From positions 1 to 21,090 of IMG/VR virus record IMGVR_UViG_3300009551_000130: a stretch of DNA of 21,090 nucleotides, one strand, 5' to 3'. This stretch comes from a virus. The notes beneath the pieces are model-generated. The model had not been told where the DNA came from and did no database searches. It saw only the letters and a list, made by a program, of their open reading frames with translations. Positions 1-8,125 of this stretch are shown piece after piece (within the stretch, counting starts at the first letter, position 1; every line of letters starts with the position of its first letter). The translations under genes were made by a program, and so were the position numbers.

Positions 1-719
1 ACCGTGTCATTCGGTGTGTCGGTGAGCAATGCGCCGGCCTGCGCGCCTTGCGAAAATGCCCCGCCTGGCAGTCGGCTCAACAGTACTGCGCCGGTTACCT
101 CACCGGCGAACTTCCCGAGCCCTCCGCTCTGATACGGCGATTGGTCGCGGCTCTGCTGTTGCGTATCACGCGCGGCCTGTACGCTTGGCGCCATACCGAG
201 AGGTGCGCCAAGCTTGTTGATCGCATCACCCGCCTGGAGGTTGCCGTTACCTTCAAGGGCTGCTCCCGCATACGAAGCACCCGCAAGGCCCATCTTGATC
301 AACGCAGATGGATCAGCAAGCATCGAAAGGTCTAAATTGCCCGTTGCGGCCTCTCGTGCAGAGGGAATAGTTTTATTTATGCCCTGCGTGAGCCAGTCAG
401 CCGCGTTGTTCCACGGCTTCTCAAAGCCCTCGGCAAAGCCCTGCGATTGCGATACCGGGCGCTGATCCGGTGCTTTCGGCAGCAGATTACCATGGGCATC
501 GGTCTGATAGCCAGCGCTGATGAAATTGCTATATCCTGGTTCGTTCGGTCCAGGCAGGCGTCCGCCTTCAACCTGAACCGTACTAGGAGCTAAGTCACCC
601 GCCGCCTCCGGGTGAACGCGCAAGACTTCAGCCTGAATGTCGGCATCCGTAGCATCGTCTGGAGCCTCGATATCATACGTCTTACCGTTCGGGGTAGTGA
701 CGGAAAGCTTGCGGGCCAT
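1..719 (-). CDS. Large virion/DNA-ejection-type protein, N-terminal part (cut by window edge)
   Basis: This frame stays open from the ATG at 719 to the left edge, giving at least 239 residues; the C-terminus lies outside the window. The first 40 residues (MARKLSVTTPNGKTYDIEAP, then an acidic helix) resemble the small N-terminal module (K-x-V-T-x-P-D/N-G-K-x-Y) that I recall starting many large podovirus internal or ejection proteins. After about residue 90 it becomes Ala/Gly/Gln-rich with amphipathic or weakly hydrophobic stretches, as in proteins that leave the capsid with the DNA. The stop of the upstream gene and this start share one base (TAATG), with GGAGCG ahead, so expression is coupled to the lysozyme-domain gene. 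By position it corresponds to the last P22-type ejection protein or a T7-type core protein. No enzymatic motif is visible in this part, so the role is inferred from context. Confidence 0.65.
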   Translation of the reverse strand, partial: MARKLSVTTPNGKTYDIEAPDDATDADIQAEVLRVHPEAAGDLAPSTVQVEGGRLPGPNEPGYSNFISAGYQTDAHGNLLPKAPDQRPVSQSQGFAEGFEKPWNNAADWLTQGINKTIPSAREAATGNLDLSMLADPSALIKMGLAGASYAGAALEGNGNLQAGDAINKLGAPLGMAPSVQAARDTQQQSRDQSPYQSGGLGKFAGEVTGAVLLSRLPGGAFSQGAQAGALLTDTPNDT

Positions 720-2554
720 TATTTGCGCTCCGTGATCTTCCAGCCGGCTTTCGGCTGCGGACGCGGTGCGTTGGACTTCTTCTCATCGACGGTATAGGTG
801 CGCGCCACATTGTCCGGGTTGACGCCCGCCGACTGCGCATAGCCACGATACTGAGTGGCGACGTTGTTGTAATTGTCGCGCATGACCGAATAATTGCGAT
901 AGGCTGTGTTGACCATATCCTGCCGCTGATTGGCGTTCAGGCGGGTTCCTTTTAGCATCTGGTTGTAATAATTCTTCATGCGGTCAGGCACACCGGTAGC
1001 GTTTTGGGCGGTCGCGAACTCACCTTCGCGAACAACCGATTGGGGGTCGAGCGCCTTCATGAAAGAGTATACCGACGAAATATCGTCAGATGCCGTCGCA
1101 TTTGGATTGAGGGCCGTTTTCCGCAGCGCATAGTACTGATTGCGGGCCGTCACGAAAGATTTCACGTCCTGGCGCTGCTCAAACTCCTTGCGGTAGTCCG
1201 TCTCGGCTTTGCGGTTGCTCTGGACATTGCGGGAGGTTGGCGTGCTTGGGTCAGCCGGGCCACCCTTGATCGGCTCAAGCGTGTGGCCATCGGCCGTATA
1301 CTGATACCCGGCAGGTGCGTTTTGTGGGCGCGGCCCTGCGATCGGGACGAAGCTACCATTCGTCGCAGTCGACTGAGGTGTTTGCGGCGCGCCACCAATG
1401 CCAGTCTCACCGTGAACGATAGTGTCACGCACTTGCGACCACGGCTTACCCTGAAGGCTGGCGGCTTCTTGCGGAGACAGCGACGCCCAGACCTTATTGA
1501 GCGGCGTCCCGCTACGCTGCGCATCATTGTAGATCGCTTCGCCTAGCCGGTCCTGAACCTCAGGTGTGAACGTTTGCTGCTCCCAATCGGCGCCAAGCAC
1601 TTGAGGGGCGATCCTGCGAAGAGTCTCGCCCGTGATCTGGTAAGCTCCAGCCGCGCTTGAGCCGATCAAGCCACGGTTGTCTCTGCCAACGCCGGCTTTC
1701 TTACTGTTGGGGATCAAGACGTTGCGGCCGAAGTCGTACACGTCCCCCAGCGTCATGCTGGTGAGCGGAGCAGGCGGCTTGCCATAGGCACCGTTGCCGA
1801 GAACAACGTCATAGGGGTTGCCCCCAGGCCCAGACGAAGTTCCGGGAGTGCCACCGCCGAGCGGCGTCATCGATCCGGTTGGGGCACTCGCGCTAGGCGG
1901 ATACACCCAGCCGCCACGCGCCGAATCCCACACCGGCTTTTGCGGCGTAATGTCCTTCGTGTTCTCGGCGATCAGCGGGCGCGGCCCACCGCCCATCGGG
2001 GTGGCGCCGAACACCTGCGCACCATCGGCTACCGTAAGGGCCTGTTGCGACTTGTAATACGTCTCCAGCGCGTCTTTCGTGGTCGATGCCGCCGCGATAT
2101 AGCCCTTGAGCCCATTGTTGCTTAGATTGCTGCGGGCCTGCGCGAGCTCATCTGGCGTAAAGCCCTTTGCCGCCAATGATGGCAGTGCGGCGTCGAATGC
2201 AGCCAACCTATCCGGCCCCTCCGGGAGGGCGGAAAGATTGGCTGCCACAGAGGCAATTGTATCAGCGTGATCGGCCACGATCTTGCGTTGGTTTTCCTGA
2301 AGGCCACTGACAAACTTGAGTGCATCCATGTCACCATTGGCGAACGCGGTATCCTGCGCCCCGCTGAAATCCCCTGCACGCGCCTGCGTCAGGATTTGCG
2401 GGCGCTGCTGATCGGCCGTGCGCTGCCGGTTGAAGTTGTACTGATTCTGTGCCAACCCCTGCTTCTGCGCCGCGATCTGGCCCATTTGCTGGAGGCTTTG
2501 CAGATAGTCGTACGGGCCGCCCTGCGGCTGGCCTAGACCCCATTCGACGGCCAT
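719..2554 (-). CDS. Virion-associated protein with lysozyme-like (transglycosylase/muramidase) domain
   Basis: This 611-aa protein has three parts. Residues 1-240 are Gln/Ala-rich and helical, ending in a Pro/Gly linker. Residues about 247-385 form a lysozyme-like domain with a PLTSMTLGDVYDFG stretch, SSAAGAYQITGETL (compare the TGAGRYQ segment of lambda R) and an F-T-P-E-V-Q-D-R-L-G-E-A-I-Y motif. Residues 400-611 are a charged helical tail ending in basic residues. Proteins of this kind travel in the virion and open the peptidoglycan locally during DNA ejection. The gene sits among ejection proteins, not beside a holin, which argues against a lysis endolysin. No glutamate is seen just before the NPYDVV segment, where related domains usually have an E-S-G-type catalytic residue. 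Its start directly follows the previous stop (TAA-ATG), with GGAGGGC as ribosome-binding site. Confidence 0.75.
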   Translation of the reverse strand: MAVEWGLGQPQGGPYDYLQSLQQMGQIAAQKQGLAQNQYNFNRQRTADQQRPQILTQARAGDFSGAQDTAFANGDMDALKFVSGLQENQRKIVADHADTIASVAANLSALPEGPDRLAAFDAALPSLAAKGFTPDELAQARSNLSNNGLKGYIAAASTTKDALETYYKSQQALTVADGAQVFGATPMGGGPRPLIAENTKDITPQKPVWDSARGGWVYPPSASAPTGSMTPLGGGTPGTSSGPGGNPYDVVLGNGAYGKPPAPLTSMTLGDVYDFGRNVLIPNSKKAGVGRDNRGLIGSSAAGAYQITGETLRRIAPQVLGADWEQQTFTPEVQDRLGEAIYNDAQRSGTPLNKVWASLSPQEAASLQGKPWSQVRDTIVHGETGIGGAPQTPQSTATNGSFVPIAGPRPQNAPAGYQYTADGHTLEPIKGGPADPSTPTSRNVQSNRKAETDYRKEFEQRQDVKSFVTARNQYYALRKTALNPNATASDDISSVYSFMKALDPQSVVREGEFATAQNATGVPDRMKNYYNQMLKGTRLNANQRQDMVNTAYRNYSVMRDNYNNVATQYRGYAQSAGVNPDNVARTYTVDEKKSNAPRPQPKAGWKITERK

Positions 2555-3274
2555 TTACTGCCCTCCGAAATAGCCGATGGGCTGCATCGGGTTGAATGCT
2601 CCATATCCTGGCATTTGTCCGCTGATCGGCGCTCCGCCGCCCGCTCCGCCAAAGCTTGTCGCCATGCTCGACCCGATGTTCGTCAGGTTCTTTAGGGCAT
2701 TCTGCCACCCCGCACCTGAGATAAGCGCCGCGTTCGATTGGGCGTCAGCCGCATTCTGCAAAGCGGCATTATTGGCGCCGGTCGTCTGCGTCGAAACCCC
2801 TGCGACATTCCCGATCGCACTGTTGCCCGTCTGAATGAGGTTGTTGAGGTTGGACATGTAAATGCCCTGCGTCTGGTTGGCGAGCGACTGGCCCCTGTTC
2901 TGGAGCGCCTTCAGCGTCGCGCCGCTATCACCCATGCCGCGCGCATACGCGTTCGCATTGACGGCGGCATTGCCGGTCTTAAGCAGATCGTTATAGCTGA
3001 TCGAGCCGCGCCAGGTGTCCAGCGCTTTTTGCGAAGCCGCTGCGTCGCCCAACCCGAGCAACCCACCATAAACGCTTCCCGCCGCGTTGCCGCGATCGAT
3101 GGTCGGCTGTTCCATGCCGATGATCTGCTGACGATTGGCGTTGTTGGCGGCGATCTGCTGCTGAGCAACGGACTGTTGGGCCTTGGCCGCCTTGCTGGCC
3201 GCCCCCGACGAAATGGCGCCTCCGATGATGGAGCCGCCGGCCGCAATGCCCGCCGCGATGGCTACAGGTGGCAC
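2555..3274 (-). CDS. P22 gp7-like DNA transfer (ejection) protein
   Basis: The protein has 239 residues, close to the 229 of P22 gp7. It opens with an Ala/Gly-rich hydrophobic helix (AIAAGIAAGGSIIGGAISSG) followed by a Gln/Ala-rich amphipathic helix. The rest is low-charge and Ala/Asn/Gln-rich with many small residues, and the C-terminus is a Gly/Pro tail ending in YFGGQ. That composition is typical of podovirus proteins that are ejected first and build the channel through the cell envelope. Translation starts at GTG; the upstream stop TAG overlaps it (TAGTG) and a strong GGAGGACTT lies ahead. The GNAT-like gene precedes it and the lysozyme-domain gene follows, making a compact ejection cassette. 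Family assignment rests on composition, length and position rather than on a catalytic motif. Confidence 0.7.
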   Translation of the reverse strand: MPPVAIAAGIAAGGSIIGGAISSGAASKAAKAQQSVAQQQIAANNANRQQIIGMEQPTIDRGNAAGSVYGGLLGLGDAAASQKALDTWRGSISYNDLLKTGNAAVNANAYARGMGDSGATLKALQNRGQSLANQTQGIYMSNLNNLIQTGNSAIGNVAGVSTQTTGANNAALQNAADAQSNAALISGAGWQNALKNLTNIGSSMATSFGGAGGGAPISGQMPGYGAFNPMQPIGYFGGQ

Positions 3275-3705
3275 TAGAAGTCCTCCGTCACGAAATACTG
3301 CACGTCACCAGCCGCCGCATCCGTACCGAAACCAGCCGATTTCAGGCCCATTCGGCGGATAAAGCATATGGCGGCACGATTGTAGATTGATGGACGCCCC
3401 CATACCAAACGAGCGCCTTGTTCGCGCATATGTGCCAACATCTCGCGGGCCGACGCCATGCACGACGCACCCCTTGCCGACTTGGGCGCCATAATATGGC
3501 ATTCGTACACGCCGGGCGCGCTCCACTGGAAAATGGAGCAGAAGCCCTTGTCGTCCATCAGACAGATATTCTGCTTGTTATCCAGGCAATCCGAGAAATC
3601 GAGATCGTGCAGTGGGTACATCATGCCCACGAACATCAATTGCCTGACCGTCGCTTCGTTCGCGATTGCGTTGATCATGTTGGCATCATGCACTCGCTCG
3701 ATCAT
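3274..3705 (-). CDS. GNAT-like internal virion protein (T7 gp13-like)
   Basis: The 143-aa product has the outline of a GNAT acetyltransferase: an N-terminal helix (IERVHDANMINAIANEATVR), strands around LMDDKGFCSIF and VYECHIMAP, a long helix near residues 83-95 and a late strand-helix unit with GRPSIYNRAAICFIRRMGL. The N-R-A-A-x-x-F-x-R-R-x-G-L segment is characteristic of GNATs. The usual acetyl-CoA loop (Q/R-x-x-G-x-G/A) appears degraded: the matching stretch reads KSARGASCMASAR. T7 gp13 is a comparable small GNAT-like protein encoded just before the internal core proteins, and this gene occupies the same place before a gp7-like protein and a lysozyme-domain protein. An assembly role is therefore more likely than acetyl transfer. 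The start overlaps the upstream stop by four bases (ATGA). Confidence 0.7.
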   Translation of the reverse strand: MIERVHDANMINAIANEATVRQLMFVGMMYPLHDLDFSDCLDNKQNICLMDDKGFCSIFQWSAPGVYECHIMAPKSARGASCMASAREMLAHMREQGARLVWGRPSIYNRAAICFIRRMGLKSAGFGTDAAAGDVQYFVTEDF

Positions 3706-4313
3706 GCGCCGGACAGCTTCTTGATCGCGCCAGCGCCTGGCGGAAGCACTGGATCGCCGTCGATCGGCGCCCCCGCTGCTAGTGGCGTTGTCGTGGACCC
3801 GACAACATGCCTGTCCCCGGTCTGCGCGGCAATCGTCGGGTCCGTCGTGCTCTGATAGGTTACGGACCCCCCTGACCGGCTCGGCTGGTCGTAATAGACA
3901 TAATAGGTCGTATCGTAGGCCAGGCCCGTCAGAGAGCCGCCAGAGACGCTTACCGACGTGCCATCCCCATAAACCCGCGTGTGGGCAGAGATCGTGATAG
4001 TTGCGTCCGTGCCGGCGTCCGTGGCCGTCAGCGTTAGGCCAGAAACATAACTGTTAGCCAGCGAAGTGGCCGCTGTGTTCGTTGCCGTCGCCGCATTCGC
4101 ATTGTCTGCCGCCGCCTGCGCGGCGGCCGTGGCGGCATCTAATTCTACCAAAGCGTCCTGTATCTCGGGAAGTGCGGCAATCGCGTTGATGGCCACCACG
4201 ATTTGCCCGAGGGCATCGTTTAAGGTGCTCAATGTGGCGTTCGTGAAGCGGCCATCTTTATCAACCGCCGGATCGCGCTGCGAGAATGTTGGGATGCGGA
4301 CGAAATCTGCCAT
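3702..4313 (-). CDS. Small tail/fibre-like structural protein
   Basis: The product is 203 aa. The N-terminal third (FVRIPTFSQRDPAVDKDGRF) leads into an Ala/Asn-rich predicted coiled coil at residues 55-90. A beta-rich Thr/Gly/Ser domain follows (LTLTATDAGTDATITISAHT, then TYYVYYDQPSRSGG). The C-terminus is a Gly/Pro-rich tail ending PGAGAIKKLSGA. A helical trimerisation stalk followed by repeated short strands is the usual build of small phage fibre or tail-tip proteins. It lies between the gp10-like hub protein and the ejection cassette, so it probably belongs to the tail machine. I recognise no enzymatic motif. The start shares one base with the upstream stop (TGATG). Function is inferred from composition and position only. 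Confidence 0.6.
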   Translation of the reverse strand: MADFVRIPTFSQRDPAVDKDGRFTNATLSTLNDALGQIVVAINAIAALPEIQDALVELDAATAAAQAAADNANAATATNTAATSLANSYVSGLTLTATDAGTDATITISAHTRVYGDGTSVSVSGGSLTGLAYDTTYYVYYDQPSRSGGSVTYQSTTDPTIAAQTGDRHVVGSTTTPLAAGAPIDGDPVLPPGAGAIKKLSGA

Positions 4314-5647
4314 CAGGCCCAGCCCGAATTAACGACCATGCCAAACAGGCTAATCTTCTCAGGCGAGATGCAGCTTATTTCCAGCGTCCGATAAGGTTGA
4401 TCTGGTTGGCCAAGTCTCCAGAGTTGCGCTACATCGAACGGCGCACGAGTTGCAATCTCATCGTAATAATCCAGGTAGTCGTCCTGCCCGTCTTTCCAGC
4501 GCAACCGAATGATCGTGTCACTCGAACACCCGACGCCGATCGACACGCTATCGTTGCGAGGAGGTTTGGCGTTGATCCCAACCGTCGCGGTCACGATGCG
4601 CTCGATCAGCGTCCCGTCATCGGTCGCGTTCTCAGGGTCTACCTTATAGATTTTCCCGTCTACTGATGAACCGGCCAGGATAACCCCGTCATGCTGGATG
4701 CCAACATGTGGGCGCCAGACGGACTCCTGATAGGTTGAGAACTCCGACCACGATTGCGTCAGAGCGTCATAGGAAAAAGTACCTTGTCCTGGAATACGCA
4801 GCACATAGAAATCATGGCCATCGACTGCAAATGTCCAAGCAGAACAATCGCCCGTAGCGCGACGAATGCGATCCGAAAGCGCGGGGTTGCTAATGACCTG
4901 AGGAACGGCAGATGCCCGACACACTTCATACTGATCGGTCACCCATACTAGAGTGTTGTCGAACCTGACAGCGGTATCGCGATAGAGGCAGCCCTTCTCA
5001 TAACCACGCCCGGTCGCGCGCTGGAATGGGGCATCCGCGTCCCCCGTAGGCTGCCACACCTCTCCGCTTTCAGTACCGAGAATGACGAACTCATCCCCCA
5101 GCCGCACGATTGCCTCTGCCCCGTCCGGCAGGCTTTCGGCTGTGGCGAAGTTCAGCGGGTCAATTGTCGCCTCACCAGGAACTACCCAGTAGAAACGACC
5201 ATTCGGGAGCAGCACTAGGCAATAACCGTTGAGCTGGTCGATGTCCTGCACCGTTCCGTCATCCGGAGCATCATCAGGCAACGCGATCGTAGCCAGAACC
5301 GTATCGTAGGCGTAGAGCGCGCCACCGCCAGCAATGAACAGACTGAAAGGCGTTGCCACCATCGGCGTAATGCCTACCCCGGCAATCGCCCCAACGGGGG
5401 AACTTCCGTTGTATAGCAGGCCACCGCCAACCGTGAATGTCTCGCTTGTCGAATCCCGGAAGTTAATTCCCCGGATGCTTTCGGGAAGCGTGTTATATAC
5501 CGTCAGACCGGGGCGCTGGATACGAAGCGTCTTGTCAGGGCTGATCCCCGTAGCATCCTGCTCAAGAATAAGATTAACAAGACGCACCTCGGGAACGAAT
5601 CCCGAGGCTCTTTGATAGGCGCCTATTCCCAAGGGTACGATTGGCAT
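4313..5647 (-). CDS. P22 gp10-like tail hub / packaged-DNA stabilisation protein
   Basis: The product has 444 residues (P22 gp10 has 472). It shares with gp10 the start MPIVPLGIGAYQRASGFVPE, an early R-x-x-P-G-L (compare R-S-F-P-G-I), a V-G-G-G-L-L-Y-N-G strand pair (compare V-C-G-G-K-L-Y-K-G) and repeated beta-propeller blades. It also has a D-I-D-Q-L-N-G-Y-C segment followed by F-Y-W-V (compare the D-I-T-R-L-R-G-R-Y and S-W-F-I region) and F-V-I-L-G-T-E-S-G-E-V-W (compare F-I-V-C-F-G-S-S-T-I-E). In P22 this protein plugs the portal channel after packaging and links gp4 to the needle. A portal of the same type and a gp4-like protein in this window support the call. One-base overlaps (TGATG) join it to both neighbours. 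Confidence 0.8.
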   Translation of the reverse strand: MPIVPLGIGAYQRASGFVPEVRLVNLILEQDATGISPDKTLRIQRPGLTVYNTLPESIRGINFRDSTSETFTVGGGLLYNGSSPVGAIAGVGITPMVATPFSLFIAGGGALYAYDTVLATIALPDDAPDDGTVQDIDQLNGYCLVLLPNGRFYWVVPGEATIDPLNFATAESLPDGAEAIVRLGDEFVILGTESGEVWQPTGDADAPFQRATGRGYEKGCLYRDTAVRFDNTLVWVTDQYEVCRASAVPQVISNPALSDRIRRATGDCSAWTFAVDGHDFYVLRIPGQGTFSYDALTQSWSEFSTYQESVWRPHVGIQHDGVILAGSSVDGKIYKVDPENATDDGTLIERIVTATVGINAKPPRNDSVSIGVGCSSDTIIRLRWKDGQDDYLDYYDEIATRAPFDVAQLWRLGQPDQPYRTLEISCISPEKISLFGMVVNSGWA

Positions 5648-7731
5648 CAGGTAACTACCCCCAAACGTTCGTACATGTAGCGCTTGACCACCTGAATGGT
5701 CGGCCCAGCATCGAGTTGGGAGCCGCCGTGGGCATAGCCAAGGCGCCTCTGGCTGAATCCAGTTGAGTTACCAAGTAGGGTGAGATTGCCATTGGGGAAG
5801 GCGGTCGGCGTCACCGTTGAGGTCGTTTTCGAGTTCTTACTGCGCAAATAGATGGCTTTGGTATTCGATCCACGTTGCGACATCACCAGGAAAGCGGCTG
5901 ATCCGACAGACACTGAAAGGCTGGTGCTGTCAGCCAGCAGCGTGCTTGCATTATTACTGGTCGATTGCGCCGACAGGGTGAGGGCGGCTGTCGTCGCTGT
6001 CGTGCCGAGATCGCTGCTAGGGGCCGTGACATTCGCTGTCGGAACGATGCATAGCTGGATGCTTGTCGTGGTCATTCGCTTTGTGACGGATGTAGAAGGG
6101 TTGAATGCCGCAGTCAGCTTGGCGCTCGCGGTGCTGGTGAAGCCGAGATATGGCGTATACGTCACGCTCGCCGCCGTATCGGTCAATGACGTGCCGGAGT
6201 TCACGCTTTCGAACACGTTTTTGCGCGCCACCGCCTCAACCGGCTCGCCGAGCAGATAGGCGAAATCGCCCTTGAGCCACCATCCTACCCGCTTGATCCC
6301 ACGGAAATAATTGGTGACGATCTGCCGATCAACATTGCTATATGACGCACCCCCAATATAGGCAGCAGCGTCAGTATCTTCTACGAATGGCGTGGTGACA
6401 ATCCCGTTGCCCCCCCAGCCAAAGGTGCGCAAATTACCGCCTGTTGAGAAATCGAGATCATCGATAGCGCGCTCGCAGAAGGCGAACCGGAAGTTGCTCG
6501 GCGCACCCTCGACGCGGGCCACGCCATCCAGGGGATGGACGGGGGTCGTCGCCATGATCAGCTCAGCAGCGGACCAAGACCCGCCGGCCGGGCGCGTGGT
6601 TCGATAGATATTCCCGCCTCTGACGAAGGCCGCCTGGGTTTCCATATCGTTCACGGCACCGACAAGCGATGGATACAGGACTTCGACGCCTCCGCCGGGA
6701 AGTGGGCCGATCGCCGGGGTCGAATAGCGATACGGCGCGGCGCCGAGGTTCGTCGGGCCTTCAAGAAGAGCGCCCGAGGTGCTGTAGCGCGCATAATAGA
6801 AGATCAGGCCGCTCGCGCCGCCCTGGTAGAGACAGTGGATTCCCTCGGCGTCGATGAAGATCGATGGGGTATTGCTTTCCTCGATCCCAGCCGTGGTCTG
6901 GTCGACTAGCCTAAACGAGGCATCGGCCACGGAGCGGAGAAGTGGGAAGCCGGCACCGCTTACCGACACGGTTCCGGCGAGATTGCGGAAGGTGTCGGTG
7001 GTGGTGTCATAGACGCCCATATAGAGGTCGAGCCGGATGCTGTCGGCCGCGTTGGCGCGGCACCAGGGGATATAGATCAGATTGCCTTGCGCGACGAGCG
7101 TACCGGCATAGGTGCGCGAATCGTTCTCCATATCGATGACCGTCACCTTGGCATTCCAGGAGACGGCGCCGGTCGAGGCGTTGATGCTCGATGATTTATA
7201 CAGCACGAGCGGGTAGGTATTGCCGCCCGGCGACTCCCGCATGAACAGATATTGGGTGTTCCCGACGTGCACGGGATGCGGGTAGGTCATGCCGGTGCCC
7301 ACGGCGCCCTGAGCAGACCATGTGGCGCCGCCGTCGATCGAGATGCTGTGCTTCATCGGCAGGCTGTGCGCGCCACCGTACGAGTGCAAGAACCCATATT
7401 GGTCTTTGCAGAGAACGCCGACGCCGTGCTGGTCGGCGGTACCGACGACATTGCTGTCATCGGTCATGATCACGTTGCCGACTGATGCCACACCAGCGGT
7501 CAGGTCGTAGGAGAAGAACGTATTCTCCTTCAGCACCGTCCCGCCGTTGTAATTGTATCGCTGGATCACACCGAGGACGCGGTTGGTCGGCGCGTCATAG
7601 ACCCATGCCGGGCCGGAATTGGCGCCGTACCAGAGCCCGGCGGAAGCGCCGCCATCATCGAGATAGGATATAAGCGGAATGGAGGCGGCGCCCTGCTGAG
7701 CCGCCGTCATCAGAATGTCCTGAAAGCGCAT
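5647..7731 (-). CDS. Tail fibre/tailspike-type protein with BNR-4 (sialidase-like) propeller
   Basis: I place the start at ATG 7731 (MRFQDILMTA, 694 aa), one base after the upstream stop; a start at 7764 would overlap the previous gene by 32 bases. Residues about 40-450 look like a BNR-type beta-propeller: there is a clear Asp-box, S-I-D-G-G-A-T-W, at residues 131-138, and an earlier H-G-V-G-V-L-C-K-D-Q-Y-G-F-L-H stretch typical of BNR-4 proteins. From about residue 470 a linker (VDRQIVTNYFRGIKRVGWW) leads to a Ser/Thr-rich beta domain that may bind host glycan. BNR-4 domains occur in sialidases and in polysaccharide lyases, so it may bind or degrade surface polysaccharide. Its place among connector genes supports a receptor-binding role. 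No catalytic residues can be assigned from sequence alone. Confidence 0.72.
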   Translation of the reverse strand: MRFQDILMTAAQQGAASIPLISYLDDGGASAGLWYGANSGPAWVYDAPTNRVLGVIQRYNYNGGTVLKENTFFSYDLTAGVASVGNVIMTDDSNVVGTADQHGVGVLCKDQYGFLHSYGGAHSLPMKHSISIDGGATWSAQGAVGTGMTYPHPVHVGNTQYLFMRESPGGNTYPLVLYKSSSINASTGAVSWNAKVTVIDMENDSRTYAGTLVAQGNLIYIPWCRANAADSIRLDLYMGVYDTTTDTFRNLAGTVSVSGAGFPLLRSVADASFRLVDQTTAGIEESNTPSIFIDAEGIHCLYQGGASGLIFYYARYSTSGALLEGPTNLGAAPYRYSTPAIGPLPGGGVEVLYPSLVGAVNDMETQAAFVRGGNIYRTTRPAGGSWSAAELIMATTPVHPLDGVARVEGAPSNFRFAFCERAIDDLDFSTGGNLRTFGWGGNGIVTTPFVEDTDAAAYIGGASYSNVDRQIVTNYFRGIKRVGWWLKGDFAYLLGEPVEAVARKNVFESVNSGTSLTDTAASVTYTPYLGFTSTASAKLTAAFNPSTSVTKRMTTTSIQLCIVPTANVTAPSSDLGTTATTAALTLSAQSTSNNASTLLADSTSLSVSVGSAAFLVMSQRGSNTKAIYLRSKNSKTTSTVTPTAFPNGNLTLLGNSTGFSQRRLGYAHGGSQLDAGPTIQVVKRYMYERLGVVT

Positions 7732-7732
7732 C

Positions 7733-8125
7733 TTAGGTGAAGTTACCGAACGCGACCACCGCAACGTTCGCGCCCGTCGTTACTTTCCAGCCGCCGGCAT
7801 TGACGCTGACCGCGCCAAAGGGGACCGTGATCGGTTTCAGATCCCCCAGAGTGCCAGTCGTGAACGTGTAGATGACGGTAGTTCCGTCTTTGACCGTGCA
7901 GGTTCCTGCCCCCGTTGTGGCGGGCTGGATAATGATATGGCTTAGATAATCGCCAACGGCTCCCACCGCGCCAAGCACCTGGTCGGTCGCTGATGCCGCG
8001 ACAGTCTCATACTCAGTTGCCCCGCTAATGACGCTCATAGGCGCACTGGCCGTGCCCACTACGGCGCCCGTGCTGTCAACCGCGTAAACCGCACGGGCGT
8101 TGGTGAAGCGATCAATATCGACCAT
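7733..8125 (-). CDS. Small beta-rich structural protein (decoration or fibre-base candidate)
   Basis: This 130-aa product is mostly short strands rich in Val, Thr, Ala and Gly. A D-Y-L-S-H-I-I-I-Q-P core is followed by G-T-C-T-V-K-D-G-T-T-V-I-Y-T-F and a final A-N-V-A-V-V-A-F-G-N segment. The pattern suggests a compact jelly-roll or Ig-like unit of the sort found as head decoration or fibre-base domains. It lies between the gp4-like connector and the BNR fibre, which would suit a fibre-attachment protein, but nothing in the sequence proves that. Start and upstream stop share one base (TAATG), with GGAGTG ahead. I do not recognise a named family. Confidence 0.6.
   Translation of the reverse strand: MVDIDRFTNARAVYAVDSTGAVVGTASAPMSVISGATEYETVAASATDQVLGAVGAVGDYLSHIIIQPATTGAGTCTVKDGTTVIYTFTTGTLGDLKPITVPFGAVSVNAGGWKVTTGANVAVVAFGNFT

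Noticed and set aside
5647-7731. Diversity-generating retroelement acting on the fibre gene
   Set aside because: No reverse transcriptase, template repeat or C-type-lectin-like variable end is visible in the window.
7732-7764. Longer tail-fibre start at 7764 (extra 11 residues)
   Set aside because: It would overlap the preceding gene by 32 bases, while ATG 7731 follows that gene's stop by one base, matching the spacing seen throughout the operon.
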